This document shows positions 51,853 through 61,068 of a stretch of 64,000 nt of DNA, one piece after another. The position numbers and the translations under genes are program-made. Under the pieces are notes generated by a model that was given only the letters and a program-made list of their open reading frames with translations, did no database searches and was not told the DNA's origin. Origin of the DNA: Ruminococcus sp. (GTDB taxonomy: Bacteria > Bacillota > Clostridia > Oscillospirales > Ruminococcaceae); contig JAJQGO010000057.1 of the NCBI GenBank assembly GCA_021200415.1, positions 1 to 64,000 on the forward strand, given 5' to 3'. Numbering within the stretch: the first letter of the stretch is position 1; each line of letters starts with the position of its first letter.

Positions 51853-51881
51853 AGTATACACCAAGCGTTATCTTTTGTCAA
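51853..51881 (-). promoter_or_regulatory. Promoter of infC-rpmI-rplT
   Basis: On the minus strand, TTGACA (51876-51881), 17 bases, TATACT (51853-51858). Confidence 0.8.
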
Positions 51882-51916
51882 GCATTTCCCGTTTTTTCGT
51901 CGTTTTGCACAAATAT

Positions 51917-52537
51917 TCAATCAATCCAGCTTTTGATTTTGTCCCATATAGCAAATCTCACCTTATATTTTTCGGGATTATAGATGATGTCCTTTTGGTC
52001 ATCGTCAAAAAATTCGTCCGCCGTTTCTCTGCTGCCGTCAGCTGTTTCCTCGCAGGCGGCAGGTATGCACAGGGGCGGATACATGACGCACCACCAATTA
52101 TGCCCCTGAGCCTCGCCGATTTCCACACGAACGGCTGTGTATACGCCGGCAGGCATTGTAATATCGCCGTATTCCCTCTCATCGAAGTACATATCGGTTA
52201 CTGTCGCGCAGACAGATTCATCGCAGCCCTGTTCAGACAGCGTTTCACGGGCAATGCTCTCAATCAGCTCAAGATTTTCGGCAGCTGTTTTTTCCGCCTC
52301 CTCCTTTGAATTGGCATTCCCGAAAATTTCATCGCTTCGCTCAATAAGAACGTCACGCACGGAAAGCTTCAGCTGCTGGTCGGCGGAGCTGTCCGAATTT
52401 GCGAGAATATGAAGCCGCAGCACGCTGTCCCGAAGCTCGTCAAGCTCGCTGCCGTCCTTCACGAAGGAGCAGATATTTGAAATAATTATCGTAAGAATAA
52501 GACCTGCGCCCATTATTGCGCATGATATTTTTTTCAT
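51917..52537 (-). CDS. spoIIR: Stage II sporulation protein R
   Basis: Secreted signal of 206 aa that in Bacillus triggers SpoIIGA to process pro-sigma-E. It has an N-terminal membrane/signal helix (about 4-25), LRLHILANSDSSADQQLKL, VRDVLIE and the family hallmark GHNWWCVMYPPLC. ATG 52537 with GAGGTGA upstream is used. It implies a sporulation programme or its remnant. It is followed by nothing in its direction until the infC leader. Confidence 0.93.
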   Translation of the reverse strand: MKKISCAIMGAGLILTIIISNICSFVKDGSELDELRDSVLRLHILANSDSSADQQLKLSVRDVLIERSDEIFGNANSKEEAEKTAAENLELIESIARETLSEQGCDESVCATVTDMYFDEREYGDITMPAGVYTAVRVEIGEAQGHNWWCVMYPPLCIPAACEETADGSRETADEFFDDDQKDIIYNPEKYKVRFAIWDKIKSWID

Positions 52538-52590
52538 TTGCGTCACCTCAAAGAGATGATTGGCAAATTACGGAAATTTATTCAAGATGA

Positions 52591-53718
52591 CTACGAAATA
52601 GAAATTGTATCATCAGTTCCCAAGATTCCGATGTAGCTCTCGCCCACATTGACTGTAATTTCAGTTCCGTCTGAGGCATAAAATGTTATAGGTGAGGTTT
52701 CGCTCGGCTTGCTCCATGTAATCGTCTGCGCACCGCCGCCTGTAACATAATATCCCGAGCCGCCGTCAAGGTCAATTCCAAGACGGTATCCGTCATAGGA
52801 ATAAACGTTCGTCTGAAGCACGAAAACGTTCTCAAATCCAAGCTGATTGCCTGTTTTTCCGTCTACATGGGCAGAACCAGAATGATATTTCATATACTGA
52901 TTTGTTGCTGCGTCATAGGTAAATGTGCTGTAGTATTCAGCTGAAAAATTAAGCGTTACGGAGCTTGCAGTCATCTCGTCGGGAGTAATAATTTCTCCAT
53001 CGGCAGCAAAGCTGAAAATCGTTCCCGCATACTCATCGGCAATATCCGTGCGGAATCCCTTTTCCGCAATTTTATCCGCAAGCTCTGAGCCTTTAAGATA
53101 GCCTGTATGCTCAGACGCATACGTTGCGGCACGTTCGGCATCACGATAAAACAAACCCGATTCGGATTCGCCGTCAAGATGGTCAATGCCTGTTCTGTTG
53201 AGCGTTTCAAGGGCAATTGTCTGATCCGATCCCCAGTGGCAGTAAATCGCGTCCATGCCAAGGCAGAGAAGCGGATAGTAATAGCGGCAGCTTCTCACGG
53301 AGCATACATCGGGAACAGCCGTGTAATCGGCGTAAACAGCCATCAGTCTTGTAATTCCGCCCTCAACGGGAAGTTCGTAAATTATATCCGCCTGCTCGAT
53401 TCCATACTGAGGAAGAGCAGCTTTAAGATTGTTCACCATTATGGCAACAGGTCTTTTTCCGGCAGCCTCTGTGTTGTATCCGCTTTCGCCCGTCAGTGGG
53501 TTGATGTCAGCCTGAATCGTTACGGCTTCGGTTTCATCGCTTGTCTCTGAATCTGAATCTGTATCTGTTTCCGATTCGGCGGAAGCCGTATCCGCAGATA
53601 TACCTTCGGTGCTGCCGTCTGTGCTTACGGAAAGCTCCTGAACCACGTTATCTGAGCTGCATCCGGCAGCAAGCAGCGCAGCGGCAATTGCAGCGGCGCA
53701 CTTAATTTTTTTCAACAT
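52591..53718 (-). CDS. DUF3048 (YerB-like) lipoprotein
   Basis: Protein of 375 aa with a lipoprotein signal (KKIKCAAAIAAALLAAGC, lipidated Cys near residue 20), a Ser/Thr/Glu-rich linker (about 21-70), then DUF3048: RPVAIMVNNLKAALPQYGIEQADIIYELPVEGGITR and further on WGSDQTIALETL, LGFENVFVLQTNV. The family is of unknown function and is membrane-anchored on the outer face. It may be co-transcribed with spoIIR (53 bases apart). Confidence 0.88.
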   Translation of the reverse strand: MLKKIKCAAAIAAALLAAGCSSDNVVQELSVSTDGSTEGISADTASAESETDTDSDSETSDETEAVTIQADINPLTGESGYNTEAAGKRPVAIMVNNLKAALPQYGIEQADIIYELPVEGGITRLMAVYADYTAVPDVCSVRSCRYYYPLLCLGMDAIYCHWGSDQTIALETLNRTGIDHLDGESESGLFYRDAERAATYASEHTGYLKGSELADKIAEKGFRTDIADEYAGTIFSFAADGEIITPDEMTASSVTLNFSAEYYSTFTYDAATNQYMKYHSGSAHVDGKTGNQLGFENVFVLQTNVYSYDGYRLGIDLDGGSGYYVTGGGAQTITWSKPSETSPITFYASDGTEITVNVGESYIGILGTDDTISIS

Positions 53719-54089
53719 AAAAAACCTCTCAAATCGTTGCGTTAAATTTCCTCAAATCCATAAAATCACACGTATTTTATTGTACTACAAAATGGTTACA
53801 ACTTTATGTACTTTTATGTGTTTTTTTGTAAATAAAAAGATAACAATAATTTTTATTTAAAAATACTCGCTTTTTCTTCTTATTCCGACAATGCTTATTA
53901 TTACAAATTTCCGCATATTAACAGAAAATTTTCTGCCGAATGCCGCGGATTTATGTTTATCCGTGGAGAGTGCAAAGGCAAATCCGCGGAATTTTGCGAT
54001 AAAACAGTGGTGATTCCGCATTGGATTTATACTAATATATACTTAGATCTGCAATGCCTTAAAATATTTTTTCCTAAGGAGTTTAAATT
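53719..54089. other. Intergenic region between divergent surface-protein genes
   Basis: AT-rich, 370 bases, no ORF. It contains a perfect 10-base inverted repeat (see next entry) and poly-T tracts. Promoters for both divergent genes should be here, but I see no convincing -35/-10 pair. Confidence 0.6.
53943..53989. repeat. Inverted repeat CCGCGGATTT / AAATCCGCGG
   Basis: Arms at 53943-53952 and 53980-53989 are exact complements with a 27-base spacer. It lies 100 bases before the LRR gene and could be an operator or a hairpin in its leader. Confidence 0.5.
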
Positions 54090-55022
54090 ATGCGTTTAAA
54101 ATCAATTATATGCGCCGCAATTATCACAGCAGCGGCAATTTTCCCCTGCCGAATCACGTCCCTTGCTGAGGATGAGTCGGATTTCACCTATACTATAATC
54201 AACGGTGAGGCAACTATAATCGGCTTCACGGGCGAGCCTGCGTATCTGGAAATTCCCGAAGCAATTGAGGACTGCCCCGTAACAAAGCTCCGTGACAACG
54301 CTTTCTTCAACTGCACCTCCCTGAAGCAAATCAGCCTGCCATCATCCATTACGGAAATCGGACATCACGCCTTCTATTCCTGCACTGCCCTTGAAAGCAT
54401 CGTTCTTCCGGACGATTTACAGGAAATCGGCATGGGAGCCTTCAGCGGCTGCAAAAATCTGTCGGCTGTAAATATTCCTGATTCCCTGAAAGCACTTCCC
54501 GAATCATGCTTCCGCAGCTGTTCCTCCCTGAAGGAGGTTGTTATCCCGAACGGTATTACGGAAATCGGCGACTTTTGCTTCAGCGAGTGCGAATCCCTTT
54601 CCTACGTTTCTATCGGAAATTCCGTTGAGGAAATCGGTATCGGCGCGTTTTATATCTGCGATTCCCTCGAAAGCCTCTATATTCCGCCCTCCGTCACTAA
54701 TATAAATTACGAAGCCGTCGGATTTGAAAACGGCAGCTCGGATTCCTCCGTGCGGTATGATTTCGTGATTTTCGGCGAAACGGACAGCGCTGCCGAAAAA
54801 TATGCCGAAGCAAACGGTATCACCTTCTCGCAGGCTTCGGAGGCTGTTCAGTCCCCCTTCCTTTCGTCACTGGACATACATAAAGTCCCTCTGTGGGTAA
54901 TCCTCCTGCTCTCCGGCGGAGGAATCGGATTTTTCGCCCTCTCCTGCGTAATCGCCGTAAAGCAGCATCATCGGGAATCAGAACGCAGCCGCAGTGAAGC
55001 AATTCAAGGCAAAACTGAATGA
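54090..55022 (+). CDS. Surface leucine-rich-repeat protein (BspA type) with C-terminal anchor
   Basis: Exported protein of 310 aa: signal peptide (about 1-25, LKSIICAAIITAAAIFPC), then BspA-like LRR units of 23 residues (LRDNAFFNCTSLKQISLPSSI, with repeats of IGxxAFxxCxxLxSVxIP form) from about 45 to 215, and a C-terminal membrane helix (about 268-290, VILLLSGGGIGFFALSCVIAV) with a charged tail. Such proteins are cell-surface adhesins or scaffolds. AGGAG precedes the ATG. The cellulase follows, but with its own promoter. Confidence 0.9.
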   Translation: MRLKSIICAAIITAAAIFPCRITSLAEDESDFTYTIINGEATIIGFTGEPAYLEIPEAIEDCPVTKLRDNAFFNCTSLKQISLPSSITEIGHHAFYSCTALESIVLPDDLQEIGMGAFSGCKNLSAVNIPDSLKALPESCFRSCSSLKEVVIPNGITEIGDFCFSECESLSYVSIGNSVEEIGIGAFYICDSLESLYIPPSVTNINYEAVGFENGSSDSSVRYDFVIFGETDSAAEKYAEANGITFSQASEAVQSPFLSSLDIHKVPLWVILLLSGGGIGFFALSCVIAVKQHHRESERSRSEAIQGKTE

Positions 55023-55079
55023 TAAATAGTAAAAATATATATTAAATATAAATTCGCTCAACTTTTTTTGGGAAATCTA

Positions 55080-55108
55080 TTGCAATTACTCAAAATTTGT
55101 GGTATCAT
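55080..55108 (+). promoter_or_regulatory. Promoter of the GH9 cellulase gene
   Basis: TTGCAA (55080-55085), 17 bases, TATCAT (55103-55108). The -10 box lies in the first of two exact tandem copies of TGTGGTATCAT (55099-55120), which gives a second possible -10 at 55114-55119. Confidence 0.5.
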
Positions 55109-55140
55109 TGTGGTATCATTATTATCAAATTGTGTAATTT

Positions 55141-55181
55141 TTAAGGCAACGCTGCACAAGGATTGCCATGCAGCCTTGCCT
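55141..55181. repeat. Degenerate family A inverted-repeat element
   Basis: TTAAGGCAACGCTGCACAAG followed by an imperfect inverted partner ATGCAGCCTTGCCTAA. It matches the ends of the elements at 12563 and 29084 with several changes and lies in the 5' leader of the cellulase gene, just before its SD. Confidence 0.55.
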
Positions 55182-55202
55182 AAGTTAAGTCAGGAGGTAT
55201 AT

Positions 55203-57725
55203 ATGAAATCAACAAAAAAAATTCTGTGTGCGGCTGTCTGCGCCGTTACAGCCGCTTGCTCCGTATCAGCTCCGCTGTCCGTTACGGCTGACGACGACAC
55301 CTCGGATTCAACAGAGCTTGTCGATTCGGGACTCGATTACGATTTCGCAAGAGCGCTTCAGTATTCGATTTATTTCTATGACGCAAATATGTGCGGAACG
55401 GAGGTCGATGAAAACAACGGCTACTCATGGCGCGGAGACTGCCATACATATGACGCGGAAATTCCGCTCCAGCCAATGGACGCAAACAGCATCGGAACTA
55501 ATCTTTCTCAGTCGTTTATCGATGAGTACAGAGATGTTCTCGATCCCGACGGCGACGGCTGCGTTGACCTTGCAGGCGGTTTCCATGACGCAGGCGACCA
55601 CGTAAAATTCGGTATGCCCGAAAACTACTCCGCCGCAACTCTCGGCTGGGGATATTATGAATTCCGCGATTCCTATGTCACAACGGGTCAGGACGAGCAT
55701 ATTGAAACGATTCTCCGGTATTTCAACGACTATTTAATGAAGTGTACCTTCATTGACGACAACGGCGATGTTATAGCTCATTGCTATCAGGTGGGTGACG
55801 GCGATATTGACCACGCCTACTGGAACGCTCCCGAAATTGACGATATGGCGCGTCCCGCATTTTTCCTTACCGCCGATAAGCCTCAGACCGATTATGTCGT
55901 GTCCGCCGCTGCGTCACTTGCCATCAACTACATGAACTTCAAGGACACAGACCCCGAATATGCCGAGAAATCCCTTGAATACGCAAAGGCTTTGTATAAA
56001 TTCGCAAACGATAATCCAAAGGAGCTGAGCGATAACTCCGACGGTCCGAAGGGCTACTACCGCTCCGACAAGTGGGAGGACGACTACGTCTGGGCTGCGG
56101 CATGGCTCTTTAAGGCAACCGAGGATGTCAGCTACCTTGAGGACGCTATGCCCTATGTGGATTACTACGCTCCCAGCGGCTGGTGCTATTGCTGGAACGA
56201 CGTATGGAGCGGCGCAATTACCCTCCTTGGCGAAATTGATCTCGAATACCCTGAACTCGATTTGCAGAATATGTACCGCACGGCTCAGGGCAAGACAATT
56301 TACGAGGATGCCGATTTCTGGCTTCAGATTGAAAAGGCTTATCAGACGTGGAGTACAAATTACACAACTGAGGGCGGCTACGCTTTCCTGAATCAGTGGG
56401 GCTCGGCAAGATATAATACGGCAATGCAGTTCATCTGCCTTGTTTACGACAAATATACAAATGACGGTCAGCCCGGCGAAGCAAGCGAATGGGCAAAAAG
56501 TCAGATGCAGTACCTCATGGGCGACAACGATGTTGTGTATCTCGAAAGAGTTGAGGCTAATGAGGCGGCTATAAGCAACGGTGAGGATCCCCCGTACAGC
56601 GAGGACGAAACGCATGGCAGCCGTTCGTTTATCGTCGGATATAACGATAATTCCGCAGCATATCCCCATCACCGCGCGGCATCGGGTCTGACTAAATGCG
56701 AGGACACGGACGAGCAGAGATATGTTCTCTACGGCGCACTTGTGGGCGGCCCTGACGGTCAGGATTCCCACAGAGATGTTACTGCCGATTACATCTACAA
56801 CGAGGTTACAATCGACTACAACGCAGCCTTTGTCGGAGCAAGCGCAGGTCTGTACGCTTTCTTCGGAACGGAGGATATGCAGCCTACGGAGAATTTTCCT
56901 CCCGCTGTTTCATCTGAGGCAGGCAGCGGCGGCAATAACTTCTGGGTGGACGCTTATGCTGTTGACGACCCCCAGACATCCACAACCGCAGGCGTTACGA
57001 AGCTTGCTATCCTTATGCGCACCGACTCAACCACACCTAAAACAGATCTTTCCATGCGCTACTATTTCAGCATTGAGGAATTCGAGGACAAGAGCAATAT
57101 AGATTCCCTCACGATTTCCGAGCTGTACGATCAGGCGGCTGTCGAGGCGTCCCCTGCGGACGGAGTTATTTCAGGGCCGTATCAGTATGACGCCTCCTTC
57201 GACCCGAATATCTACTATGTGGAGGTCAAGTGGGACGGCTATAAAATCGCCAACTCAAATAAAAAATATCAGTTCCTGCTCGGTCTGTATTACGGCGATA
57301 CGTGGGATCCCACAAACGACTGGAGCTATCAGGGCATTACGATATGCGACAGCACCTACAATGACGGAAGCGAAACGAAAACGGATTACATATGCGTTTA
57401 CTCCGATGGCGTTCTCGTAGGCGGAATTGAGCCTGACGGTACAACTGTTTCAACTGAGGATACCTCCGAAACGACAACTTCCGATTCTGAGCTGACAGTA
57501 TCGTTATGGGGAGATGCAAACGTAGACGGCAAAATCGATATAAGCGATGCTGTTACGATTATGAGCTACGCAAGCAATTCGGAAAAATATCCCCTTTCGG
57601 ATCAGGGAATCCTTAATGCCGACGTCAACGAAAACGGCAACGGTATCAGCAACATGGATGCTCTCGCGATACAGAAGCTTCTGGCGAACTCCCTCAGCGA
57701 GCTTCCGGAATCCTATTCAAGCTAA
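55203..57725 (+). CDS. Secreted cellulosomal endoglucanase: GH9 - CBM3c - type I dockerin
   Basis: Cellulase of 840 aa. Signal peptide 1-29 (cut after SVTA). The GH9 catalytic domain runs to about 560: GGFHDAGDHVKFGMP (catalytic Asp region, residues 125-140), WRGDC, the HHR motif in AYPHHRAASG and the acid Glu in YNEVTIDYNAAFVGA. A CBM3c-like module follows (about 580-735, FWVDAYAV to GGIEPDG), then a Thr/Ser linker and a dockerin (about 765-835) with two Ca-binding repeats DANVDGKIDISD and DVNENGNGISNMD. It is exported and docked on a scaffoldin, degrading cellulose processively from the GH9-CBM3c pairing. ATG 55203 has AGGAGG 6 bases ahead; the longer frame from 55068 runs through the leader. 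Confidence 0.96.
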   Translation: MKSTKKILCAAVCAVTAACSVSAPLSVTADDDTSDSTELVDSGLDYDFARALQYSIYFYDANMCGTEVDENNGYSWRGDCHTYDAEIPLQPMDANSIGTNLSQSFIDEYRDVLDPDGDGCVDLAGGFHDAGDHVKFGMPENYSAATLGWGYYEFRDSYVTTGQDEHIETILRYFNDYLMKCTFIDDNGDVIAHCYQVGDGDIDHAYWNAPEIDDMARPAFFLTADKPQTDYVVSAAASLAINYMNFKDTDPEYAEKSLEYAKALYKFANDNPKELSDNSDGPKGYYRSDKWEDDYVWAAAWLFKATEDVSYLEDAMPYVDYYAPSGWCYCWNDVWSGAITLLGEIDLEYPELDLQNMYRTAQGKTIYEDADFWLQIEKAYQTWSTNYTTEGGYAFLNQWGSARYNTAMQFICLVYDKYTNDGQPGEASEWAKSQMQYLMGDNDVVYLERVEANEAAISNGEDPPYSEDETHGSRSFIVGYNDNSAAYPHHRAASGLTKCEDTDEQRYVLYGALVGGPDGQDSHRDVTADYIYNEVTIDYNAAFVGASAGLYAFFGTEDMQPTENFPPAVSSEAGSGGNNFWVDAYAVDDPQTSTTAGVTKLAILMRTDSTTPKTDLSMRYYFSIEEFEDKSNIDSLTISELYDQAAVEASPADGVISGPYQYDASFDPNIYYVEVKWDGYKIANSNKKYQFLLGLYYGDTWDPTNDWSYQGITICDSTYNDGSETKTDYICVYSDGVLVGGIEPDGTTVSTEDTSETTTSDSELTVSLWGDANVDGKIDISDAVTIMSYASNSEKYPLSDQGILNADVNENGNGISNMDALAIQKLLANSLSELPESYSS

Positions 57726-57752
57726 GATTTTGTTGAGATTTTAATTATATTC

Positions 57753-57783
57753 AAGCGGACAGTTTATTCTGTCCGCTTTTTCT
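57753..57783 (+). terminator. Terminator of the cellulase gene
   Basis: AAGCGGAC / GTCCGCTT hairpin followed by TTTTC. Confidence 0.85.
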
Positions 57784-57822
57784 CGTTTTCACCAAATTTT
57801 CACCTATAACACAAAACTCACA

Positions 57823-57851
57823 TTGTATTCAGCTTAAATTTATGATACAAT
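57823..57851 (+). promoter_or_regulatory. Promoter of ftsH
   Basis: TTGTAT (57823-57828), 17 bases, TACAAT (57846-57851), 64 bases before the start codon. Confidence 0.6.
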
Positions 57852-57914
57852 TAAATAAAAGCTGTTATATCTATAACAGGCTTAACCCCTTTACGGTGAA
57901 GGAGAGATGTTAAT

Positions 57915-59744
57915 ATGAAGGAAGAAAGAAATCCTAAAAAAAGCTTGCTTTATTACGCAATTATAAGCATTATTGTTCTGCTGCTTTTTAACGCGGTTAT
58001 TGTTCCTATGATTGAGAATCAGCAGATTGTGGAAACTCAATACAGCTTTTTCCTGACTCAGGTTGATGAGGGAAATGTCACAAAGGTTGAGGTTCAAAGC
58101 GATGAGATCCTGTTTGAGGTTCAGGACGAAAGCGGCAATACGCAGATTTATTCAACGGGCAAAATGGACGACCCCGACCTGATTGACCGCCTTTACAGCA
58201 GCAGCGGCGATATTGCCTTTACTACCGTTACCGAGGAGACAAACCCCATTCTGGAGTTCCTCTTCTCCTGGGTAATTCCTATCGCTCTCATGATCGTTTT
58301 ATGGAATATTATCATGAGAAGCATGAACAAGCGAATGGGAAATATGACGAACGCTATGTCCTTCGGAAAAAACAACGCAAAAATTTACGTTAAGTCCAAG
58401 ACGGGAAAAACCTTTTCGGACGTTGCGGGTCAGGACGAGGCTAAGGAGGCTCTCGAGGAAATCGTGGACTTCCTGCACAATCCCCAGAAATACGCTGAAA
58501 TCGGTGCGGATCTCCCCAAGGGCGCGCTCCTTGTAGGCCCTCCCGGCACAGGTAAAACGCTCCTCGCTCAGGCTGTTGCTGGAGAGGCAAATGTTCCCTT
58601 TTTCTCGATTTCAGGCTCTGAATTTGTTGAAATGTTTGTCGGCATGGGTGCAGCTAAGGTTCGTGACCTTTTCAAACAGGCAAATGAAAAAGCTCCCTGT
58701 ATCGTTTTCATCGACGAAATTGATACAATCGGCAAGAAGCGTGACGGAAATATCGGCGGCAACGATGAACGTGAACAGACGCTCAATCAGCTTCTTACCG
58801 AAATGGACGGCTTCGACGGTAAAAAGGGCGTTGTAATTCTCGCGGCAACAAACCGTCCCGAATCCCTCGACCCGGCTCTTCTGCGTCCGGGACGCTTCGA
58901 CAGACGCATTCCCGTTGAACTTCCCGACCTTGGCGGCAGAGAGGCTATACTTAAGGTTCACGCCTGCAAAATCAAAATGGAAAATTATATTGATTTCAAT
59001 GCAATCGCACGCGCCACGGCAGGAGCTTCGGGCGCAGAGCTTGCCAATATTATCAACGAGGCTGCCCTCCGTGCCGTGAGAAACGGCAGAAATAAGGTCT
59101 GCCAGAGCGACCTTGAGGAAAGCGTTGAGGTTGTAATTGCCGGCTACCAGCGGAAAAACGCCGTTATTTCCCATAAGGAAAAGGAAATCATCGCTTATCA
59201 CGAAATCGGTCACGCACTTGTGGCTGCAAAACAGAAAGATTCCGCTCCCGTACACAAAATAACAATTATTCCCAGAACGTCGGGCGCTCTCGGCTACACT
59301 ATGCAGGTTGATGAGGGCGAAAAGGTTCTGCTCACCAAGGAAGAGGCACTCGCACGTATCGCTACTCTTACAGGCGGACGTTCAGCCGAGGAGCTTATTT
59401 TCAACTCCTGCACATCGGGAGCTTCAAATGATATTGAACAGGCAACACGCCTTGCACGAGCTATGGTTACACGCTACGGCATGAGCGGAAGCTTCGATAT
59501 GATTGCCCTTGAAACTATCAATAATCAGTATCTCGGCGGCGATACATCGTTGGCCTGCTCACCTGAAACAGCATCGAAAATCGACGATGAGGTAAACAAT
59601 ATAGTCAAGCTCCAGCACGAAAAGGCAGTACGCATACTTTCCGAAAACATGGATAAGCTTCACGAGCTTGCACGCTATCTCCTTGAAAAGGAAACCATAA
59701 CAGGCGAGGAATTTATGAGAATCCTCAACTCCGAAAACGCATAA
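57915..59744 (+). CDS. ftsH: ATP-dependent zinc metalloprotease FtsH
   Basis: Membrane AAA+ protease of 609 aa that removes damaged or short-lived membrane and regulatory proteins. Two membrane helices (about 10-32 and 113-135) frame an external domain. The AAA module has Walker A GPPGTGKT, Walker [13 protein letters not shown], the [12 protein letters not shown], and the pore motif MFVGMG. The protease domain has zinc motif HEIGH (in [11 protein letters not shown]) and the third ligand Asp in [19 protein letters not shown] precedes the ATG. The C-terminal tail is short. No hpt or tilS neighbour. Confidence 0.96.
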   Translation: MKEERNPKKSLLYYAIISIIVLLLFNAVIVPMIENQQIVETQYSFFLTQVDEGNVTKVEVQSDEILFEVQDESGNTQIYSTGKMDDPDLIDRLYSSSGDIAFTTVTEETNPILEFLFSWVIPIALMIVLWNIIMRSMNKRMGNMTNAMSFGKNNAKIYVKSKTGKTFSDVAGQDEAKEALEEIVDFLHNPQKYAEIGADLPKGALLVGPPGTGKTLLAQAVAGEANVPFFSISGSEFVEMFVGMGAAKVRDLFKQANEKAPCIVFIDEIDTIGKKRDGNIGGNDEREQTLNQLLTEMDGFDGKKGVVILAATNRPESLDPALLRPGRFDRRIPVELPDLGGREAILKVHACKIKMENYIDFNAIARATAGASGAELANIINEAALRAVRNGRNKVCQSDLEESVEVVIAGYQRKNAVISHKEKEIIAYHEIGHALVAAKQKDSAPVHKITIIPRTSGALGYTMQVDEGEKVLLTKEEALARIATLTGGRSAEELIFNSCTSGASNDIEQATRLARAMVTRYGMSGSFDMIALETINNQYLGGDTSLACSPETASKIDDEVNNIVKLQHEKAVRILSENMDKLHELARYLLEKETITGEEFMRILNSENA

Positions 59745-59751
59745 TGTTTTC

Positions 59752-59780
59752 AGCGCATTCATCAGAATGCGCTTTTTTTA
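59752..59780 (+). terminator. Terminator of ftsH
   Basis: AGCGCATTC / GAATGCGCT around ATCA, then TTTTTTT. Confidence 0.9.
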
Positions 59781-59788
59781 TATTGTTC

Positions 59789-59817
59789 TTGACTATTTCG
59801 CCGTTTTATGCGATAAT
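59789..59817 (+). promoter_or_regulatory. Promoter of the DUF368 gene
   Basis: TTGACT (59789-59794), 17 bases, GATAAT (59812-59817), 42 bases before the ATG. Confidence 0.7.
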
Positions 59818-59858
59818 AAGGATATTGTCTAAGAAAAAATGAAAGGAATCTCAAACTA

Positions 59859-60761
59859 ATGGAACATATTATCAATGTACTCAAAGGCGCTGTTATCGGA
59901 ATTGCCAACGCTATACCCGGAGTCAGCGGCGGAACTATGATGGTCATTATGAAGGTCTTTGACCGTCTCCTCGGAGCTATTTCCCTGAACCTCAAAAAGC
60001 TTAAGGAAAATTTCGTCTTTCTCGTCACTATTATTATAGGTATGGGAATCGGCGTTCTGCTTGCGGCAAAGGTTCTCGATTTCTGCTTCACCAATTACTA
60101 CGTTCAGACGCAGTTCTTCTTCATGGGAGTCGTTCTCGGCAGCCTCCCGATGGTCTACAAGGAGGCAACATCTGAAAAAAAGCTCCAGCCTGTTCATATT
60201 GCTCCCTTTCTGATTGGTTTTGCCGTTATTATTGCCGTAACCTTAATAAGCCAGTCAACTTCGGATAATTCGATTATCACAGAGCTTACCGCATCGAATT
60301 TCTTCTACCTGATGATTATTTCCGTTATTGCCGCGGCTGCAATGATTATGCCGGGTCTTAGCGGAAGTCTGGTTCTTCTCATCCTTGGCGGCTATCAGAC
60401 GGTTATTCAGGCTGTCAGCAACCTCAAAGAAAGATTTCCCATTCTCATTCCTGTGGCAATCGGAATTGTCCTTGGAATCGTCCTTTGCGCAAAGGTTATT
60501 ACTCTTTGCCTGAAAAAATGGCACAGAGGTACATATGCTGTAATTCTCGGACTTATCGTAGGTTCGTTCTATGCAATCTGGCCCCGTGAAACAACCTCAA
60601 CCGAAATTGTTGACGGCGTTGAAACTGTCGTAACAGAGGGTGCTGATTTTGCTTTTAACTCAACAGGAATTATTGCAATTGTAATCGGAATTATCGGTGT
60701 TCTTCTCCCGCTTTCAATGGAGCTTCTCGACAAAAAGAAAAAGGATTCCGACGCTAAATAA
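59859..60761 (+). CDS. DUF368 family polytopic membrane protein
   Basis: Membrane protein of 300 aa with about eight helices and the family hallmark GAVIGIANAIPGVSGGTMMVIM near the start, repeated in inverted form as AAAMIMPGLSGSLVLLILGGYQ, suggesting an internal duplication. DUF368 is linked to the undecaprenyl-phosphate flippase group (PopT) that recycles the wall-lipid carrier; that role is from family knowledge. The end is Lys/Asp-rich. AAAGGAA stands ahead of the ATG. It is a single-gene unit. Confidence 0.93.
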   Translation: MEHIINVLKGAVIGIANAIPGVSGGTMMVIMKVFDRLLGAISLNLKKLKENFVFLVTIIIGMGIGVLLAAKVLDFCFTNYYVQTQFFFMGVVLGSLPMVYKEATSEKKLQPVHIAPFLIGFAVIIAVTLISQSTSDNSIITELTASNFFYLMIISVIAAAAMIMPGLSGSLVLLILGGYQTVIQAVSNLKERFPILIPVAIGIVLGIVLCAKVITLCLKKWHRGTYAVILGLIVGSFYAIWPRETTSTEIVDGVETVVTEGADFAFNSTGIIAIVIGIIGVLLPLSMELLDKKKKDSDAK

Positions 60762-60791
60762 CAAGCTGATTTCCGAACTGCGATGCAAATT

Positions 60792-60830
60792 CAGGGGAAC
60801 GTCTGAAACAGACGCTCCCCTGTTATTATT
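60792..60830 (+). terminator. Terminator of the DUF368 gene
   Basis: AGGGGA-C-GTCTG / CAGAC-G-CTCCCCT hairpin followed by a T-rich TTATTATTTT. Confidence 0.75.
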
Positions 60831-60839
60831 TTATGCTAT

Positions 60840-60873
60840 AAAAAATGCTGACCATGACGATCAGCATTTTTTT
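60840..60873. terminator. Terminator of the feo operon
   Basis: AAAAATGCTGA / TCAGCATTTTTTT hairpin with poly-A and poly-T on its sides, so it serves the minus-strand feo operon and can act in both directions. Confidence 0.85.
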
Positions 60874-60879
60874 GATTAT

Positions 60880-61056
60880 TTATTTCTTTGATCCGTGGCA
60901 GGACTGAGAGTTCTGACAATGCTCACAGCCGCAGCCGCATGAGGATTTCCCCTGTTTCCTATCGCGAACCATCTTTATTACAACTAACGCTACTATCGCG
61001 AAAACTATGAGTCCGACAATTATAGTTCCGATGTTTTCTTTAAGAAAATCCAACAT
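60880..61056 (-). CDS. FeoB-associated Cys-rich membrane protein
   Basis: Protein of 58 aa, read directly from the sequence: a single membrane helix (LKENIGTIIVGLIVFAIVAL), basic VIKMVRDRKQGKS, then a Cys cluster SCGCGCEHCQNSQSCHG. It matches the small proteins encoded after feoB in Clostridia (FeoB-associated family), perhaps binding Fe(II) near the channel. AAGGAGGAATCATT precedes the ATG. It starts 12 bases after feoB and ends the operon. Confidence 0.9.
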   Translation of the reverse strand: MLDFLKENIGTIIVGLIVFAIVALVVIKMVRDRKQGKSSCGCGCEHCQNSQSCHGSKK

Positions 61057-61068
61057 AATGATTCCTCC

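Noticed and set aside
53940-54010. c-di-GMP riboswitch-like GCAAAGGCAAATCC
   Set aside because: The order and the GAAA/ACGCAAAGC core of the class I aptamer are missing.
54090-57725. LRR protein and cellulase as one operon
   Set aside because: There are 180 bases, a promoter and a palindrome between them.
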